64,000 nt of DNA from Zygaena filipendulae (GCA_907165275.2 OU015675.1:203501-267500), one strand, 5' to 3'. Counted from the stretch's first letter, positions 46,905 to 58,912 are shown. Notes: a model not told the origin generated them from the letters alone. Made by a program: numbers and translations.

Positions 46905-47225
46905 TACAATTGGGATGTGGACTACTTTTGAAAATCAAAATTCTAATTAGTCCGTCAGTTAGAAAATAAAAAAACAATAGACATTTTTCAAATAAATTAA
47001 AATATACAGAGATAAAGCGCATTAAATTTAGGTTGAGGGGGCCGTGACGTCACTAACCGCTAAAACCGCCATACAAATTATCAGAATAGTGACGTCACGC
47101 GAAATTTGAATTCAATATACGTTATTTTTTCATTACGTAAAAAAAGAAAAAATACGTATCCAATATTTTTTAATAATCTACAAGACGGACTAAAAAATAA
47201 AAATTAGTCAACATACCCATTGTAC
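46905..47225 (-). mobile_element. Family B MITE (CRE-bearing), copy 4
   Basis: The ends TACAATTGGGATGTGGAC and ACATACCCATTGTA are inverted repeats. GTGACGTCAC occurs at about 47044 and 47091. It is collinear with copy 3 with small deletions. Confidence 0.8.
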
Positions 47226-48127
47226 ATAGATAGAATGAAACTTTAAGTTGTTCAGGTTTGTATGTAAACTGTAAAATTTTGTCAATTATCATCGCATTTC
47301 TAGTCCGCCAAGTCCGCAAGTAGGCAAAGGAAGACATAGTCTAAATATACACAATACACACAGTCGGTCAACATAAACGCATAAACAGAGCAGTCCTAGA
47401 GGCGGAATGAGCCTGAGACTGCAACATCGGCAGTTTTTGACAGTGATTTCTTGATACGATAATAATATTATCGTTCCGATAAATTCGTACACGAAAAATT
47501 ATAAATAGTGTTAATTTTGGTATGCGTGGAGAGGGAGTGAAATATAATATATATGCTGATTGTGAAGATAAAAAAGCTCAAATATAGGTGAGACTAAACG
47601 TCAGATCTCGGTTGTCGAAGTCGATTATTCAACAATCGTGAACTGAAGCAACAGTTAAGCAGGAAAATTAAGACAATTTTTTTTCATTAATTTGAATAAA
47701 ACAGGGCCGTCCCGATCTGTTATTTTGACAAATAGTGATAAAATTCATAAACATTTTTGCACTCTTTAGTTGTCCGTTGCGATTAAGTTCATTCAAAACG
47801 TTTTAAAAGCAATTTTCTCAAAAAAGAGACGCTCTTGGGTTCAATAGTCAATGGCATCAAGGTCACCTGGGATGACATTTCGGTAAAAATAGCAAATACA
47901 CGGCGCTACTCTGGTCAAAGGCAGCTGGAATCGGAATACTGTAACGATGGTAACACTGTGCACTGCAACTATGGTAAAAGCATTGGAGCACTGTAAGGAT
48001 AGTCACACTATGGTAGAAGTATTCAAAATGTAGAGAGGAGATCTGAAATTATACTGTAAGTATACAATAACGTGCAAGGGTTGGGTCGGGTTGATTGCTT
48101 GCGTTACTTAATTAATAACCCGCGCGC

Positions 48128-48172
48128 TGCGGGGGGGCGGGGGGAGGAAGGGGGATGGGGGGGGACTCGGTG
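48128..48172 (+). other. G-quadruplex-prone G-run cluster
   Basis: It has four or more runs of G5 to G8 within 45 bases (GGGGGGGCGGGGGGAGG, AGGGGGATGGGGGGGGAC), preceded by TACTTAATTAATAACCCGCG. It is an island of the same type as those at 14436 and 44460. Confidence 0.6.
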
Positions 48173-48211
48173 ACCACGCGCACCTGCGGGTCGGAGACGA
48201 ATTGTTTCAGG

Positions 48212-48300
48212 GGCCCTTAGCCAAGTTGACAATCTGCAATCGTTAACGCATAGAAAACTAAGGAACTAATCGTCATGTCACGTGGTCACTGGTCACTGGT
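48212..48300 (+). mobile_element. Family C MITE, left-end fragment
   Basis: CCCTTAGCCAAGTTGACAAT and GTTAACGCATAGAAAACTAA match the left arm. The right end is not found. Confidence 0.65.
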
Positions 48301-48492
48301 CATATAAAATCTAATCAATCAAATCTCTCTTATCTAATCAAAAGTCTAATTTTTCGTGTGTGTATTACTTATAGGTATGGAATTTGGTTGCAAGAAAATT
48401 AACTTATTAAAAAAAAAACTTGTTAATTTTTCTCACGTTCTCACGCAGTTCATGGCTTTGAAGAAGAAGAAAATACATATTTTATTTCAGCA

Positions 48493-49826
48493 ACAACAAA
48501 TAAAACAAATAAAACAGTATCTAATCTAAATTTGTACACATATCATATCTCCTGCATGCTCTGCCGAAACTTTCGAACTTTGCGTGACTTCTGGCATATC
48601 TGCGATCATTGTTTTTTTCATTGTAATACGAGTATTGGGTTTTTTAAACTATACGTTAGTGGGTAAACATTCATCATTAATGTAACTCTACATCTTTCAG
48701 TTTTCTATCTGAATTTCACGGGTCCTAATTCGCAGCCCGCAGCGTGGCGCTGTCACGCTTTGATCTGCGAATTTACCCTTTATCTAGCCGACAAGTCGAC
48801 CCATCCTCCACTCACCGCCGTCCGAGGATCTATTCGGCTTAGGGCGGCTCCAGACGGGTGGCTCCGATGAGTAGGTATGATATAATAAATAATTATCAAA
48901 ATAATTACCACGATATTTTATATAAAAGACATTGAAAGAAAATAGATTGACAATACGCTCGGCCGCTAAGCTTTCCCCTTGAACCACGCAGCGGTCAAAT
49001 GATCTCATGGTTGGCCGTTGGCTAGCAGAGACCATTGTCTATAGATACCACTTGACAGAAAGCGATGTGATTGACTATTTGAGATGTACTTTGTGGTGAC
49101 TGGTAATTGATTGCGTCGCAACGATGTGATTTGTTTTTATTTTGATCATGACAACAAATAAAACAAATAAAACAGTATCTAATCTAAATTTGTACACATA
49201 TCATATCTCCTGCATGCTCTGCCGAAACTTTCGAACTTTGCGTGACTTCTGGCATATCTGCGATCATTGTTTTTTTCATTGTAATACGAGTATTGGGTTT
49301 TTTAAACTATACGTTAGTGGGTAAACATTCATCATTAATGTAACTCTACATCTTTCAGTTTTCTATCTGAATTTCACGGGTCCTAATTCGCAGCCCGCAG
49401 CGTGGCGACCCCAGCCCAGCTGGCGCTGTCACGCTTTGATCTGCGAATTTACCCTTTATCTAGCCGACAAGTCGACCCATCCTCCACTCACCGCCGTCCG
49501 AGGATCTATTCGGCTTAGGGCGGCTCCAGACGGGTGGCTCCGATGAGTAGGTATGATATAATAAATAATTATCAAAATAATTACCACGATATTTTATATA
49601 AAAGACATTGAAAGAAAATAGATTGACAATACGCTCGGCCGCTAAGCTTTCCCCTTGAACCACGCAGCGGTCAAATGATCTCATGGTTGGCCGTTGGCTA
49701 GCAGAGACCATTGTCTATAGATACCACTTGACAGAAAGCGATGTGATTGACTATTTGAGATGTACTTTGTGGTGACTGGTAATTGATTGCGTCGCAACGA
49801 TGTGATTTGTTTTTATTTTGATCATT
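48493..49826 (+). repeat. Direct tandem duplication, units of about 658 and 676 bp
   Basis: Unit 1 (48493-49150) and unit 2 (49151-49826) start with ACAACAAATAAAACAAATAA and end with TTTTTATTTTGATCAT. They appear identical apart from an 18-base difference: unit 2 has ACCCCAGCCCAGCTGGCG where unit 1 does not (near 49407), flanked by GTGGCG. No convincing gene lies in the unit; its 83-codon minus-strand frame simply appears twice. The near-identity means a very recent duplication or an assembly artefact. Confidence 0.9.
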
Positions 49827-49913
49827 CCCTCTGCAAAAATTGGTTGTCGTGGATTGCATAGTAAAAGTTTGGATTGGTCGTCTATTCTAGTAGTAACCTA
49901 AGATACAAAAAGG

Positions 49914-50230
49914 AATGGGCTTGTTGACTAATTTTTATTTTTTAGTCCGTCTTGTAGATTATTAAAAAATATTGGACACGTATTTTACGTAATCAAACAA
50001 TAACGGCGATATATTGAGTTGAAATTTCGCGCGACGTCACTATTCTGACAGTTTGTATGGCGGTTTTGCGGTTAGTGACGTCACGATCTCCTCATCCTAA
50101 ACTTTAATGCGCTTTATCTCTGTATATTTTAATTTATTTGAAAAAGTAAAAAATACGTGTCTATTGTTTTTTTATTTTCTAACTGACGGACTAATTAGAA
50201 TTTTGATTTTCAAAAGTAGTCCACATCCCT
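49914..50230 (+). mobile_element. Family B MITE (CRE-bearing), copy 5
   Basis: It begins AATGGGCTTGTTGACTAATT and ends TAGTCCACATCCCT. GCGACGTCAC at about 50032 (one half decayed) and GTGACGTCACGA at about 50077 are the internal CRE sites. It is in the opposite orientation to copies 3 and 4. Confidence 0.8.
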
Positions 50231-50299
50231 ATTACCTACCGGAAATCTTTTCATAGTGCTATTTGCAGTAGTATAGTGCTACAGTGACCCTGGTTGACA

Positions 50300-50385
50300 T
50301 ATCATTTAGGTACTTTTTATCCCAGAATTCCTACAAGAACTACAAAATTAACGTGTGTGAAACCGTGGGCAATCGACTAGTTATA
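50300..50385 (-). repeat. CCGCGG-type repeat, short reverse remnant
   Basis: GTACTTTTTATCCCAGAATT is followed by ACGTGTGTGAAACCGTGGGC. Only the end of the unit remains. Confidence 0.6.
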
Positions 50386-51189
50386 CAATAAGCCGACATG
50401 TAGGTACTATACAGGGTGTGTGACAGAAATAACACTACGAAATACCACGATAGTACAGGGTGTTTTCAATGGTTGGAGGACTTCAATTCCCGACAAGGAA
50501 AATAGAATTTTTAAAGTTTAATTAGGTAGGTATACAGTTTTAGTTTTCACAAAAATCGCCCCCGAGACGGTATTTAGGTATTCTCGGATTAGGTATTTTT
50601 TGTTATTTTTATAGTTTCTGATTTCGCTATTCATGCCCATTTGAAAAAACCACCCTATGTAGAACCTATAACAGGATATCTCACAGATTCTAGATTATAG
50701 AATTTAGAACCATATTTGCTCAATATTAATATAAGAAAGGCTTTTGTGGCTTGGCCTCGTGACTTATTGAGTGAGCTGTTAACCATGTTTTCTCACTGAA
50801 CAATGCAGCTTTAATCGCTTCCACAAAGCAATCACGCGGCTCGCAGGGACGATTCCGCTTCTACAGTAACTGCTGCATCTAAGGGCCTACCCTCATATAC
50901 AGCCGTTGGAACAACCAATCGGTTTGATGCGGGTATGCTAGTATCGATAGATTTGAGGAGAGCCTTATCGAGGCTGGAGTGGTGTGGTCTTGTGTTTTGT
51001 GAACAGAATCGATCGTCAGGTCTAGGGTTGCCAACCGTCTCGTATGAGTTTCTAGAGCCTGAGACGTGTAAAGGCCAACTGTCCTATCGAGTAATTTTCT
51101 TTATGGATAAACAGCTTACGTTCAGATACAAATAAATAATGAACACGCGTTTTGCTTGATTAAATTGTTGTAAAATTGTAAAATTATTA

Positions 51190-51475
51190 TACTACTAGCT
51201 GTTTCACTCGTGTTATCCGAATAATGTCTGGGTCTGTCTATTGATGCGCTGATTACTCAACCGATCATCATGAAATTTTGCATAGAAATTGTCAGTGTAT
51301 TGCAAAAAAAAAACATATAAAGGTACTTTTACTTCGTTAAATACAAAATTAACGCAATCCAAACTCCATGAAATTTTGCATATCTGCACGTTGTCAGGGG
51401 TACAGAAAAGGCTTCTCTTTATCTCGGAATTCTCGCGGGAACTCCGGAACGCGAATGAAACCGTGGGAAACAGCT
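51190..51475. repeat. CCGCGG-type repeat fragments, rearranged
   Basis: ACTAGCTGTTTCACTCGTGT is followed by two reverse fragments with CATGAAATTTTGCATA (51270 and 51367), and then TCTCGCGGGAACTCCGGAAC. Confidence 0.6.
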
Positions 51476-51639
51476 GGCTCTATATATTATCATTTGATAG
51501 CAAATGTTCCCCAAATTCATGTACCTTCCATGTTCAATCCAATTCAATTCAATTCATTTAATCGCAAGAATATAGTACAACAAGATGCCAGTTTATCTAG
51601 ATATTTGACCACATATTCGACCGCATATTGTTTGGCTAG

Positions 51640-51790
51640 TGGCAGCCCTACAGGCGCCGCTGAGGTGCGCGGGCACATCGGAGAGACCGGACGCCGGTCA
51701 CAATCTAGTTACACGCCAGTTACCGGGCCGCTGTCGCTGGGCGGGCGGGGGCGGGGGCGGGCGGGCACAGAGCATAGTGCGCACAGATGA
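51640..51790. other. GC-rich island with G runs
   Basis: GGGCCGCTGTCGCTGGGCGG and GGGGGCGGGGGCGGGCGGGC form a dense G-run stretch. The 140-codon frame ending here starts in repeats and has no recognisable domain, so it is not called as a gene. Confidence 0.5.
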
Positions 51791-51960
51791 CAACACCTTT
51801 GATAAGATATGAAGGGTGCTACGAACTGACTGCAATGAAGGGTGTCCTTGGTTCGATTACACACAAATCTACGGACACACAGATCTAAAAAATATGTAGG
51901 TACCTAGACCTGTCTATGTATCTAAAATAAGCAAAATTTTTACACAAAATAAATACCTAA

Positions 51961-52190
51961 ACCGACTTCAAGAGTTCCGTTGTCGGTCTCCGAAACTCAT
52001 CATCAGATTTTAATGAAATTTTAGTAGGACCATTACGGAATAAACCCCTTTCGAACAAAAAAGAATTTAGCAAATCCGTCTATAGATATATTAAGACGGA
52101 ACATAAACAATAAACATACTTAAAAAATAAATATATACCTAAACATCCGGATTGATAACCTCCTCCTTTTTGATGTCGGTTAAAAGTATA
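51961..52190 (-). repeat. Family E repeat, reverse copy
   Basis: It ends GATAACCTCCTCCTTTTTGA then TGTCGGTTAAAA, the reverse of the family E start at 37044. TTCCGTTGTCGGTCTCCGAA and a GACGGA block lie inside. Confidence 0.5.
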
Positions 52191-52874
52191 TATAAGTAGA
52201 TATTATATCAGTTGTCTAGTAACTATAGTACAATTTTACGGATTTTGAGACCAGATGGCGCTGTGTGGTAATGTCCAAGTATTATTATAAATGAGGAACT
52301 TTTCTAATGTCAATCTTTCATTCGGAAACCTCGGGTTTGAAATCCTTTCTTAACTGACGTTTACTTCCTATAATTTATATTAATTACCTTTTTAATACCA
52401 ATACTAATTACTAGAGAGATTTAATAGGTCAAGTTTCTTAATTAGTCAGTGAAGTTTCATATAAAAATACAATTTTTACGACTATATAGTCAGTCTATAC
52501 GTCTTTTTTTTCCAAATAATTCTTTCATACATATTGTTGGTGGGACGAACAAGAATATACTCTTTCTTTAGGTCTTATAGGACTTACCATACCTACTTAT
52601 CAGCTCATTGAAATGAGATCCCGCGGAAATTCCACGGTAGGAGGCAAGAGCCTGCTTAGAAATTGGAGTTTCTGTTCGCAATACAAGTCTACATTGTCAC
52701 AATGCACATAAGATGAAACAAGCAAGTAGAACTGACCGCTTCATTGCAGCCCACTTGTATATAAGTTAGTCCTACGTTATGTGGCGACAGAGGTAAGTAC
52801 ATACATAACGGTTCGTCGGTCTGTGCACTTCGACAACTTACTGCCAACTTGTTATAAGTCTTACTAGCTGTTCA

Positions 52875-52975
52875 GCCCCCTTAGCCAAGTTGACAATCTA
52901 TATTCGTTAACTCATAGAACTAAGGCATCTTCATATCACGTGGTTACGTAATATCGTCCAATTAAAAATCCGGTT
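52875..52975 (+). mobile_element. Family C MITE, left-end fragment
   Basis: CCCCCTTAGCCAAGTTGACA begins the family C arm and is followed by CGTTAACTCATAGAACTAAG and CACGTGGTTACG. Confidence 0.65.
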
Positions 52976-53321
52976 TCATGAATTATCAACGAAGGATAGT
53001 ATTTATTCATTAAACCATGAGCTGTCTGCCATCTTTTCGTACTATTTTCCTAGGATTAAAAATATGTCCTACTGTCTTTTCATTCAAAAACCTTTGGCTA
53101 GATATTTTATTTAAAAAAAAAATTGTACATCTGAACTATTAGATTAAAACAAAAGGCGGACCTTTTTGTATTAATCTAAGCCTAAACTAGAAACTCTGTG
53201 TTTATCACACAATCGGGCCACAGGGAATCGAATCCAGAACCACAAATTAAACTATATACGATTCATTTTAAATTTGATGCATGTATTACTTTTAAGAAAT
53301 TTTGTGATGCCAAATAAAGTT

Positions 53322-53346
53322 ATGTCTATGTCTATGTCTATGTCTA
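53322..53346 (+). repeat. TATGTC hexanucleotide microsatellite (4 units)
   Basis: Four TATGTC units lie in tandem at the end of a tract ending AATAAAGTTATGTC. Confidence 0.9.
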
Positions 53347-53399
53347 ATTCCAATCTAGTCATCAAAATATCAACAAAATTGATGCACTAAAAATAGATA

Positions 53400-54960
53400 C
53401 TTTTTGAGATGACATTTCGTCGGCGGGCGCCATGTTTTTTTTTATAATAACCTCAAATTATTCGAAGCAACGTCATCGTCTTAAAACGTGGTAAAATAGT
53501 CAGTTATTAACTGGTCAGAAGCATTTGTTCGGACATTAGGAGAGAAATGCCCATAAACTAATATTTGCCAACTCATCCAATCCATCACCAGGGATCATAA
53601 TAACTCGAATTAAAACCTGCCCATTCAAAAGTGGATTTGGAAAAAAAAATATAACCACTATAACTTTAAACCTCCAAATTCCATACAGCTTAATAACTTT
53701 CAAGGAAGAGTATGGCGTCAGAGCTCAGTTCAAAGTGGTGATTCGATAATAGGAACTTATTACCGATGTAAATTTTATGTGAAAAAAAAAATTGGAGTAG
53801 TATTTTGAGTGCTTTTAGTTTTGTTATCGATATATTTATGCGTATACAAAGCCGCGATTTTTTTGTTTTAATATTTTTTATTGTAATGTAAGAATAAAAA
53901 CTAACATTAGTTTTTTTTCGGTTCAAACCCAATTATAGAGACTTTTAGCTTTGCCTCGTGACGAGTATAATTGGCCTAATTTGCATTTCTCAATAAAATT
54001 TAGACAAAAACTATTTCTTACTTTTTTAGTTATTTTTCCAGTACAGCTGTTCCAGAAATAAAAAGTTAAGAGGTTTTTCTTTTTAAAAATAAGCAGTTAT
54101 TGGATAATGTTTTTGATATATCTATTAGTTTCTATATGTTTCTTGTGTGCAAAAACCAGACTTGTACAAATATTAAAAGTGGCCATTATAAATTTCCATA
54201 AAAATGAATACTTTATACCTTTATACTAAATAATAGATAATATGAAGAATTGTGAAGATATTTGGATATTTGTGTGATCTTGTTAAAAGGGTTTAGTTGA
54301 AAAGAGAGGTACGAAGTCACGAGCACCTTAAACTATCACTAACTTCAACTACCACCTATGTTATTTTGTTATTTTTTCAAAAGTTTTGGATTTCTTTTGA
54401 TATGTTTTAAATTTTTAAACTATGATAATCAAAGTCAGCCACTTTATTTTTAAACCACGCAATTACAACCACGGGCGGTTGAAGCTTTAAAAAAAATGTG
54501 TTCAAGAAAAAAATTACCACAAACTCGCAAAATATCTTTTGACAACACATTTCTCAAATGAGCATACAGAAATGATAGCCATCGAAAATTTTAATCTCAT
54601 TCATTCATGTTTATTATATCAATGAATTGTAGAGTCCATAGATGCAGTATAAAAGGGTTTGAAAAACATTTTTCTTTATGATTCTCCGGACCTTTATTGT
54701 TAAAATTGTAATTCTTTGAGGAATAATCGTATTTGACAAGTTTTTTTTTTCTATTTGACAAAAATTAACTATTCGTTACAATGGAGTTATACACTTTTGT
54801 ATAGTGTATAATAATTACCCATAGTACCTAATCCAGACATTTATAAATAAAATTGAAGTGTCTGTTTGTATTTTCAAATTAACAACTTTTCACTAAATGC
54901 ATACCTACGAAAGTATAGTATATATACGGTACTTACATAAAAAATCAATGTTTAAATTTT
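53400..54960. other. Gene-free AT-rich stretch
   Basis: Poly-A/T-rich sequence with no inverted repeats or motif clusters seen. The 80-codon minus-strand frame at 53690-53932 has low complexity and no domain. Confidence 0.5.
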
Positions 54961-54999
54961 TTCTCTGTCTGTCTTTCTGTCGGTCTGTATGTCTGTCTG

Positions 55000-55155
55000 G
55001 CTGTTTGTTCCGGGGTAATCTCTGAAACGGCTGGACTGATTTTAACGGAACTTTCACTGGCTGATAGCTGATGTTATAAGGAGTAACTTAGGCTACTTTT
55101 TATCCCGGAATTCCCGCGGGATCTCTGAAATAAACGCGGGTGAAACAGCTAGTCC
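55000..55155 (-). repeat. CCGCGG-type repeat, reverse copy
   Basis: A CTGTCTGTC-rich start, AAACGGCTGGACTGATTTTA, then TATCCCGGAATTCCCGCGGG and ACGCGGGTGAAACAGCTAGT. It is preceded by an irregular CTGT microsatellite (54963-55008). Confidence 0.75.
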
Positions 55156-55376
55156 ATAATAATATAAATGCGAAAGTCACTCTGTCTAAGCTGTCTGTCC
55201 CCCTTTAGGGGTAGAGTTTTCCGATATCCTTTCTTATCGGATGCCTACGTCATACAAAGAACACAACCTCCAAGTTTCAGGTCTCTACGAGCAGTGGATT
55301 AGGCTGTGCGTTGATCCGTCAGTCAGTCATTCAGGACAAAGCATTTTATATGTATAGATATGATTATATTCATATT

Positions 55377-55590
55377 ACTAGCTGTTCCCCGCGGTTTCAC
55401 CCGCGGTAATTTCGGAGTTCCCGTGGGAACTCCGGGATAAAAAGTACCCTATGTCCTTCTCTGTACCCCTGACAATGTGCATGCCAAATTTCATCCAAAT
55501 CCGTTCAGCCGTTTTTGCGTGATTGAGTAACAAACATCCAAACATCCAAATATCCAAACATCCACACTTTCACATTTGGACATAGATAAG
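55377..55590 (+). repeat. CCGCGG-type repeat, full copy
   Basis: It starts ACTAGCTGTTCCCCGCGGTT, contains GTACCCTATGTCCTTCTCTG and AAATCCGTTCAGCCGTTTTT, and ends with a CATCCAAA tandem and TTTCACATTTGG. Confidence 0.85.
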
Positions 55591-56172
55591 CAATAGTGTG
55601 TTAACCCACACTGGAGAAATTCTGAGTAAATCGTATTTTAAAAGTATAGCGCCATTTTGTGTCAACCTTTTTTATGTGAAATATTCAGTTGCATATTTAA
55701 GCAATGTAATAAGGTAAACACATAACTAAAAAACGTTCCCTAGCTCTCAATAAATCTGAATCAATAACTTAATTTTGTGGATTGACAATATGTTATTGCT
55801 TATCTGCGTCCATTTATAATATTAAGTAGGATTACATGACGTATATAACAAAAACGAAAGTGCGATACGAGCAGCTATCTCTCTCTTATTCTATTTATAA
55901 AGCACAGACTAATTGGCAGACAATTGCCAACTTAACGAAGTTTCTAAGCACTTTCAACCAGCTAATTAATCTTTAACGTATAGAGTTAGAAGTTAAAGGC
56001 ATGATAATAGGACAAAGTCACGGCGTTTGATGTTAATTAACAAATCGACTCTCAACGATGATTCCATAAACTTTCCATAGCCATATAGTTTAATTTTTTT
56101 TATTATATTAACAAATAAACAGTAAAAAATAAGTCTGCAAAGTGCCTATTCCTGACTTATTTTTTTATAATA

Positions 56173-56235
56173 ATACTAGCTGTGCCCCGCGGTTTCACCC
56201 GCATTTATTTGGTCCGCTCCTATTGGTCTGTAGTG
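56173..56235 (+). repeat. CCGCGG-type repeat, 5' fragment
   Basis: ACTAGCTGTGCCCCGCGGTT is followed by unrelated sequence. A further decayed piece (GGTTGAGCATAATTGGTATC) occurs near 56490. Confidence 0.65.
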
Positions 56236-56689
56236 CGATATGTAATATAGCCATGTAATATTATCTTCCTCAATAAATGGACTATCCAACAAAAAGATTT
56301 AATTTGAACCAGTAGTTCCGGAGGTTAGCGCGTTCAACCAAACAAAAAATTATTGGTTACCTACTAAATGAGTCCTGCAATTTTACCCCCTTTAATTTCA
56401 AAGTTATTGCGTGAATTTTGAGCTAAAAACTACCCTATGTCCTTCTCTCTAACTAACAACGTGTACCTATGAAAAATATCATGATGATCGGTTGAGCATA
56501 ATTGGTATCACGTAAGTTACGGATGGCCCTTTTTGGATGAAAATAAGACTGCAGATAGCTTACACCCGGAATTAAGAGTATCATAAACAATATATTTTTA
56601 AACAGAGTTCCCGAGGGATCAAATCCACGCAGTTGAAACCACCAGGCAACAAACAGTTAGTGCAACAATATAGAGCTCATTAACTTGAA

Positions 56690-56785
56690 ACAATACGAGC
56701 CTCTCCCCTCCCCCCCCCCCCCGCAGCCACCCCTGTGGGGGGTGAGGGGGAGCCTGGGGGTGGGGGGTCGCGGCGCCTCGACCCT
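56690..56785. other. Poly-C tract and G-run island
   Basis: CCCCTCCCCCCCCCCCCCGC is followed by CCACCCCTGTGGGGGGTGAG and further G runs, giving quadruplex potential on both strands and a partly palindromic core. Confidence 0.55.
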
Positions 56786-56904
56786 CGCACTGGTGACAAT
56801 CGCATTATTGTAATGACTGTTCTGATACTGATAATGCTGTTGAGATGCTGTGTCTTCAGTTTGTTGTTAGATTTCTTGGGGTAGGTATTTCAACAAATAA
56901 TAGG

Positions 56905-57553
56905 AATTATCAGCTGTTCCCTGCAGTTTTACCTGTGCAAATTTCGGAGATCCTACGGGAATTCCGAAGTTAAAGGGTTAAAGCTTAATGAAGTAGTTTT
57001 CCAACACTTTCAACAATTATCGTTATATTTCAACCATCCATTCTGTAGTTTTTAAGTTTATCGCGAACAGAAAGACAGCGTGCAGTGCGCGGCGAAGGAC
57101 TTTGTTTTATATGTATTAAGTAGAGATACTTAAATACGAATGTGAATTTATTTGTTTGTTACGCTTTCAGGACTTAACTGCTCAACTGTTCGTCACGAAA
57201 TTTTGTAGGGTACACGTTGTCAGGGGTACGGAAAAGGATATAGAAAACTTGTTTCTCGAAATACCCGCAGGAACTCCGAAGCTAACGCCGTAACCGGTTT
57301 AATTTTTGCTTTGCCTAAAAGTAACAGTAGGTAAATTCATAAAGCTAGTAACTATCTATCTAATCTTCTAATATATATAAATCACGTGTCACGTTGTTTG
57401 TCCGCGATGGACTCCGAAACTACTGAACGGATTTTGATAAAATTTTGCAACCATTTATAATATGGTCCAACTTAAAAGATAGGATAGTTTTTATCCCGGA
57501 ATTCCCGCGGGAACTCCGAAATTACCGCGGATGAAATCGCGGGGGACAGCTAG
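56905..57553. repeat. Three CCGCGG-type repeat copies in a row
   Basis: A forward decayed copy (56905-57112), a reverse copy (57130-57290, GTACACGTTGTCAGGGGTAC) and a reverse sub-family 2 copy (57372-57553, from ATATATAAATCACGTGTCAC to GCGGGGGACAGCTAGTATAT). The last is intact-looking. Confidence 0.75.
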
Positions 57554-57639
57554 TATATTATATATCCAAGTCAGTTATTAAAAAAAAGCTGAGCGTTCTT
57601 TATATCGGGCAAAAGAAGAGTAATGATTTAATTCAAGTA

Positions 57640-58050
57640 GATTGATCATTTAAATTTTGTGCCCTTTACTTCCAAAATCTGAGAGGGTATTTGAATACAA
57701 AATTCGGATATTCTCACTTATTATCCGCATCCGAGCTGAAACAACAAACGTTTTATAATCGACAAACAAAATCCACTCTCGCACAATTATTGTTACAAAA
57801 ACAAATTGCGTTACATTTAAATCGAATCGAACAAAGCGCGTCGGGTGTCGCCGTCTCCGTCCCGCTCGATAGTGCCGTCCCGCTCGCGCTGATCGCATTA
57901 AGCATCCATTTTTGTAAGCGCTCGGAGCCCGATCCAATTTCAAACTCATTTGTTAGAGCATAAAACAATTATTAAAAAACTCCAGTGATTTGGCGAGCAA
58001 TTTTTGTCCGTTTTATATAACAGTTAGCGGCGAACAGGGAAGCGGAGGAG
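57640..58050. other. Repeat-free island with open frames on both strands
   Basis: Plus-strand (57691-57963) and minus-strand (57650-57949, 57753-57968) frames overlap here, none with a recognisable domain. The stretch contains Sox-like ACAAT motifs and a GC-rich core (GCCGTCTCCGTCCCGCTCGA). It is more likely a conserved non-coding block than a gene, but a small exon cannot be excluded. Confidence 0.3.
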
Positions 58051-58165
58051 CGACTTCGAACAATATTACACTAACAGGTTGAGCCATATACCTAGATATT
58101 AGCAGAAAACGATGACTTGTGAGCTCTATGGAATCATAAAATATAGAGCGAGAAAGTGGTAACTG

Positions 58166-58912
58166 GTACAGACTGTCCCAGGCGGAGCGCGCACGTGCTG
58201 CTACCTCCTCTCAGTGCTGGCTGCCTGGTAGTCGCGCGACACAGCGCGGCTGCTCCGCGGCATACATGAGCGAGGAGGTGGTACTGTCCCAGGCGGAGCG
58301 CGCACGTGCTGCTACCGCCTCAGAGTGCTGGCTGCCTGGTAGTCGCGCGACACAGCGCGGCTGCTCCGCGGCATACATGAGCGAGGAGGTGGTACTGTCC
58401 CAGGCGGAGCGCGCACGTGCTGCTACCGCCTCAGAGTGCTGGCTGCCTGGTAGTCGCGCGACACAGCGCGGCTGCTCCGCGGCATACATGAGCGAGGAGG
58501 TGGTACTGTCCCAGGCGGAGCGCGCACGTGCTGCTACCGCCTCAGAGTGCTGGCAGCCTGGTAGTCGCGCGACACAGCGTGGCTGCTCCGCGGCATACAT
58601 GAGCGAGGAGGTGGTACTGTCCCAGGCGGAGCGCGCACGTGCTGCTACCGCCTCAGAGTGCTGGCTGCCTGGTAGTCGCGCGACACAGCGTGGCTGCTCC
58701 GCGGCATACATGAGCGAGGAGGTGGTACTGTCCCAGGCGGAGCGCGCACGTGCTGCTACCGCCTCGAGTGCTGGCTGCCTGGTAGTCGCGCGACACAGCG
58801 CGGCTGCTCCGCGGCATACATGAGCGAGGAGGTGGTACTGTCCCAGGCGGAGCGCGCACGTGCTGCTACCGCCTCGAGTGCTGGCTGCCTGGTTGTAGCG
58901 CGATACGCGCCA
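58166..58912. repeat. 111-bp GC-rich minisatellite, about 6.7 copies
   Basis: ATGAGCGAGGAGGTGGTACT recurs at 58266, 58377, 58488, 58599 and 58710 (exactly 111 apart) and at 58820 (110, after a one-base loss). Units differ at only a few positions. Because 111 is divisible by three, long frames stay open on both strands (267 codons minus, 185 codons plus), each a 37-residue repeat. I regard these as artefacts of the periodicity. Each unit carries a GCACGTGC E-box-type palindrome. Confidence 0.95.

Noticed and set aside
48784..49711. Two identical 83-codon minus-strand frames
   Set aside because: They are duplicated only because the DNA segment is tandemly duplicated; no domain and no homology recognised.
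51289..51790. 90- and 140-codon plus-strand frames
   Set aside because: They start in repeat fragments and end in a GC-rich island; low complexity and no recognisable domain.
58166..58912. CRISPR-like array
   Set aside because: Units are contiguous with no spacers, and the sequence is from a eukaryotic genome.
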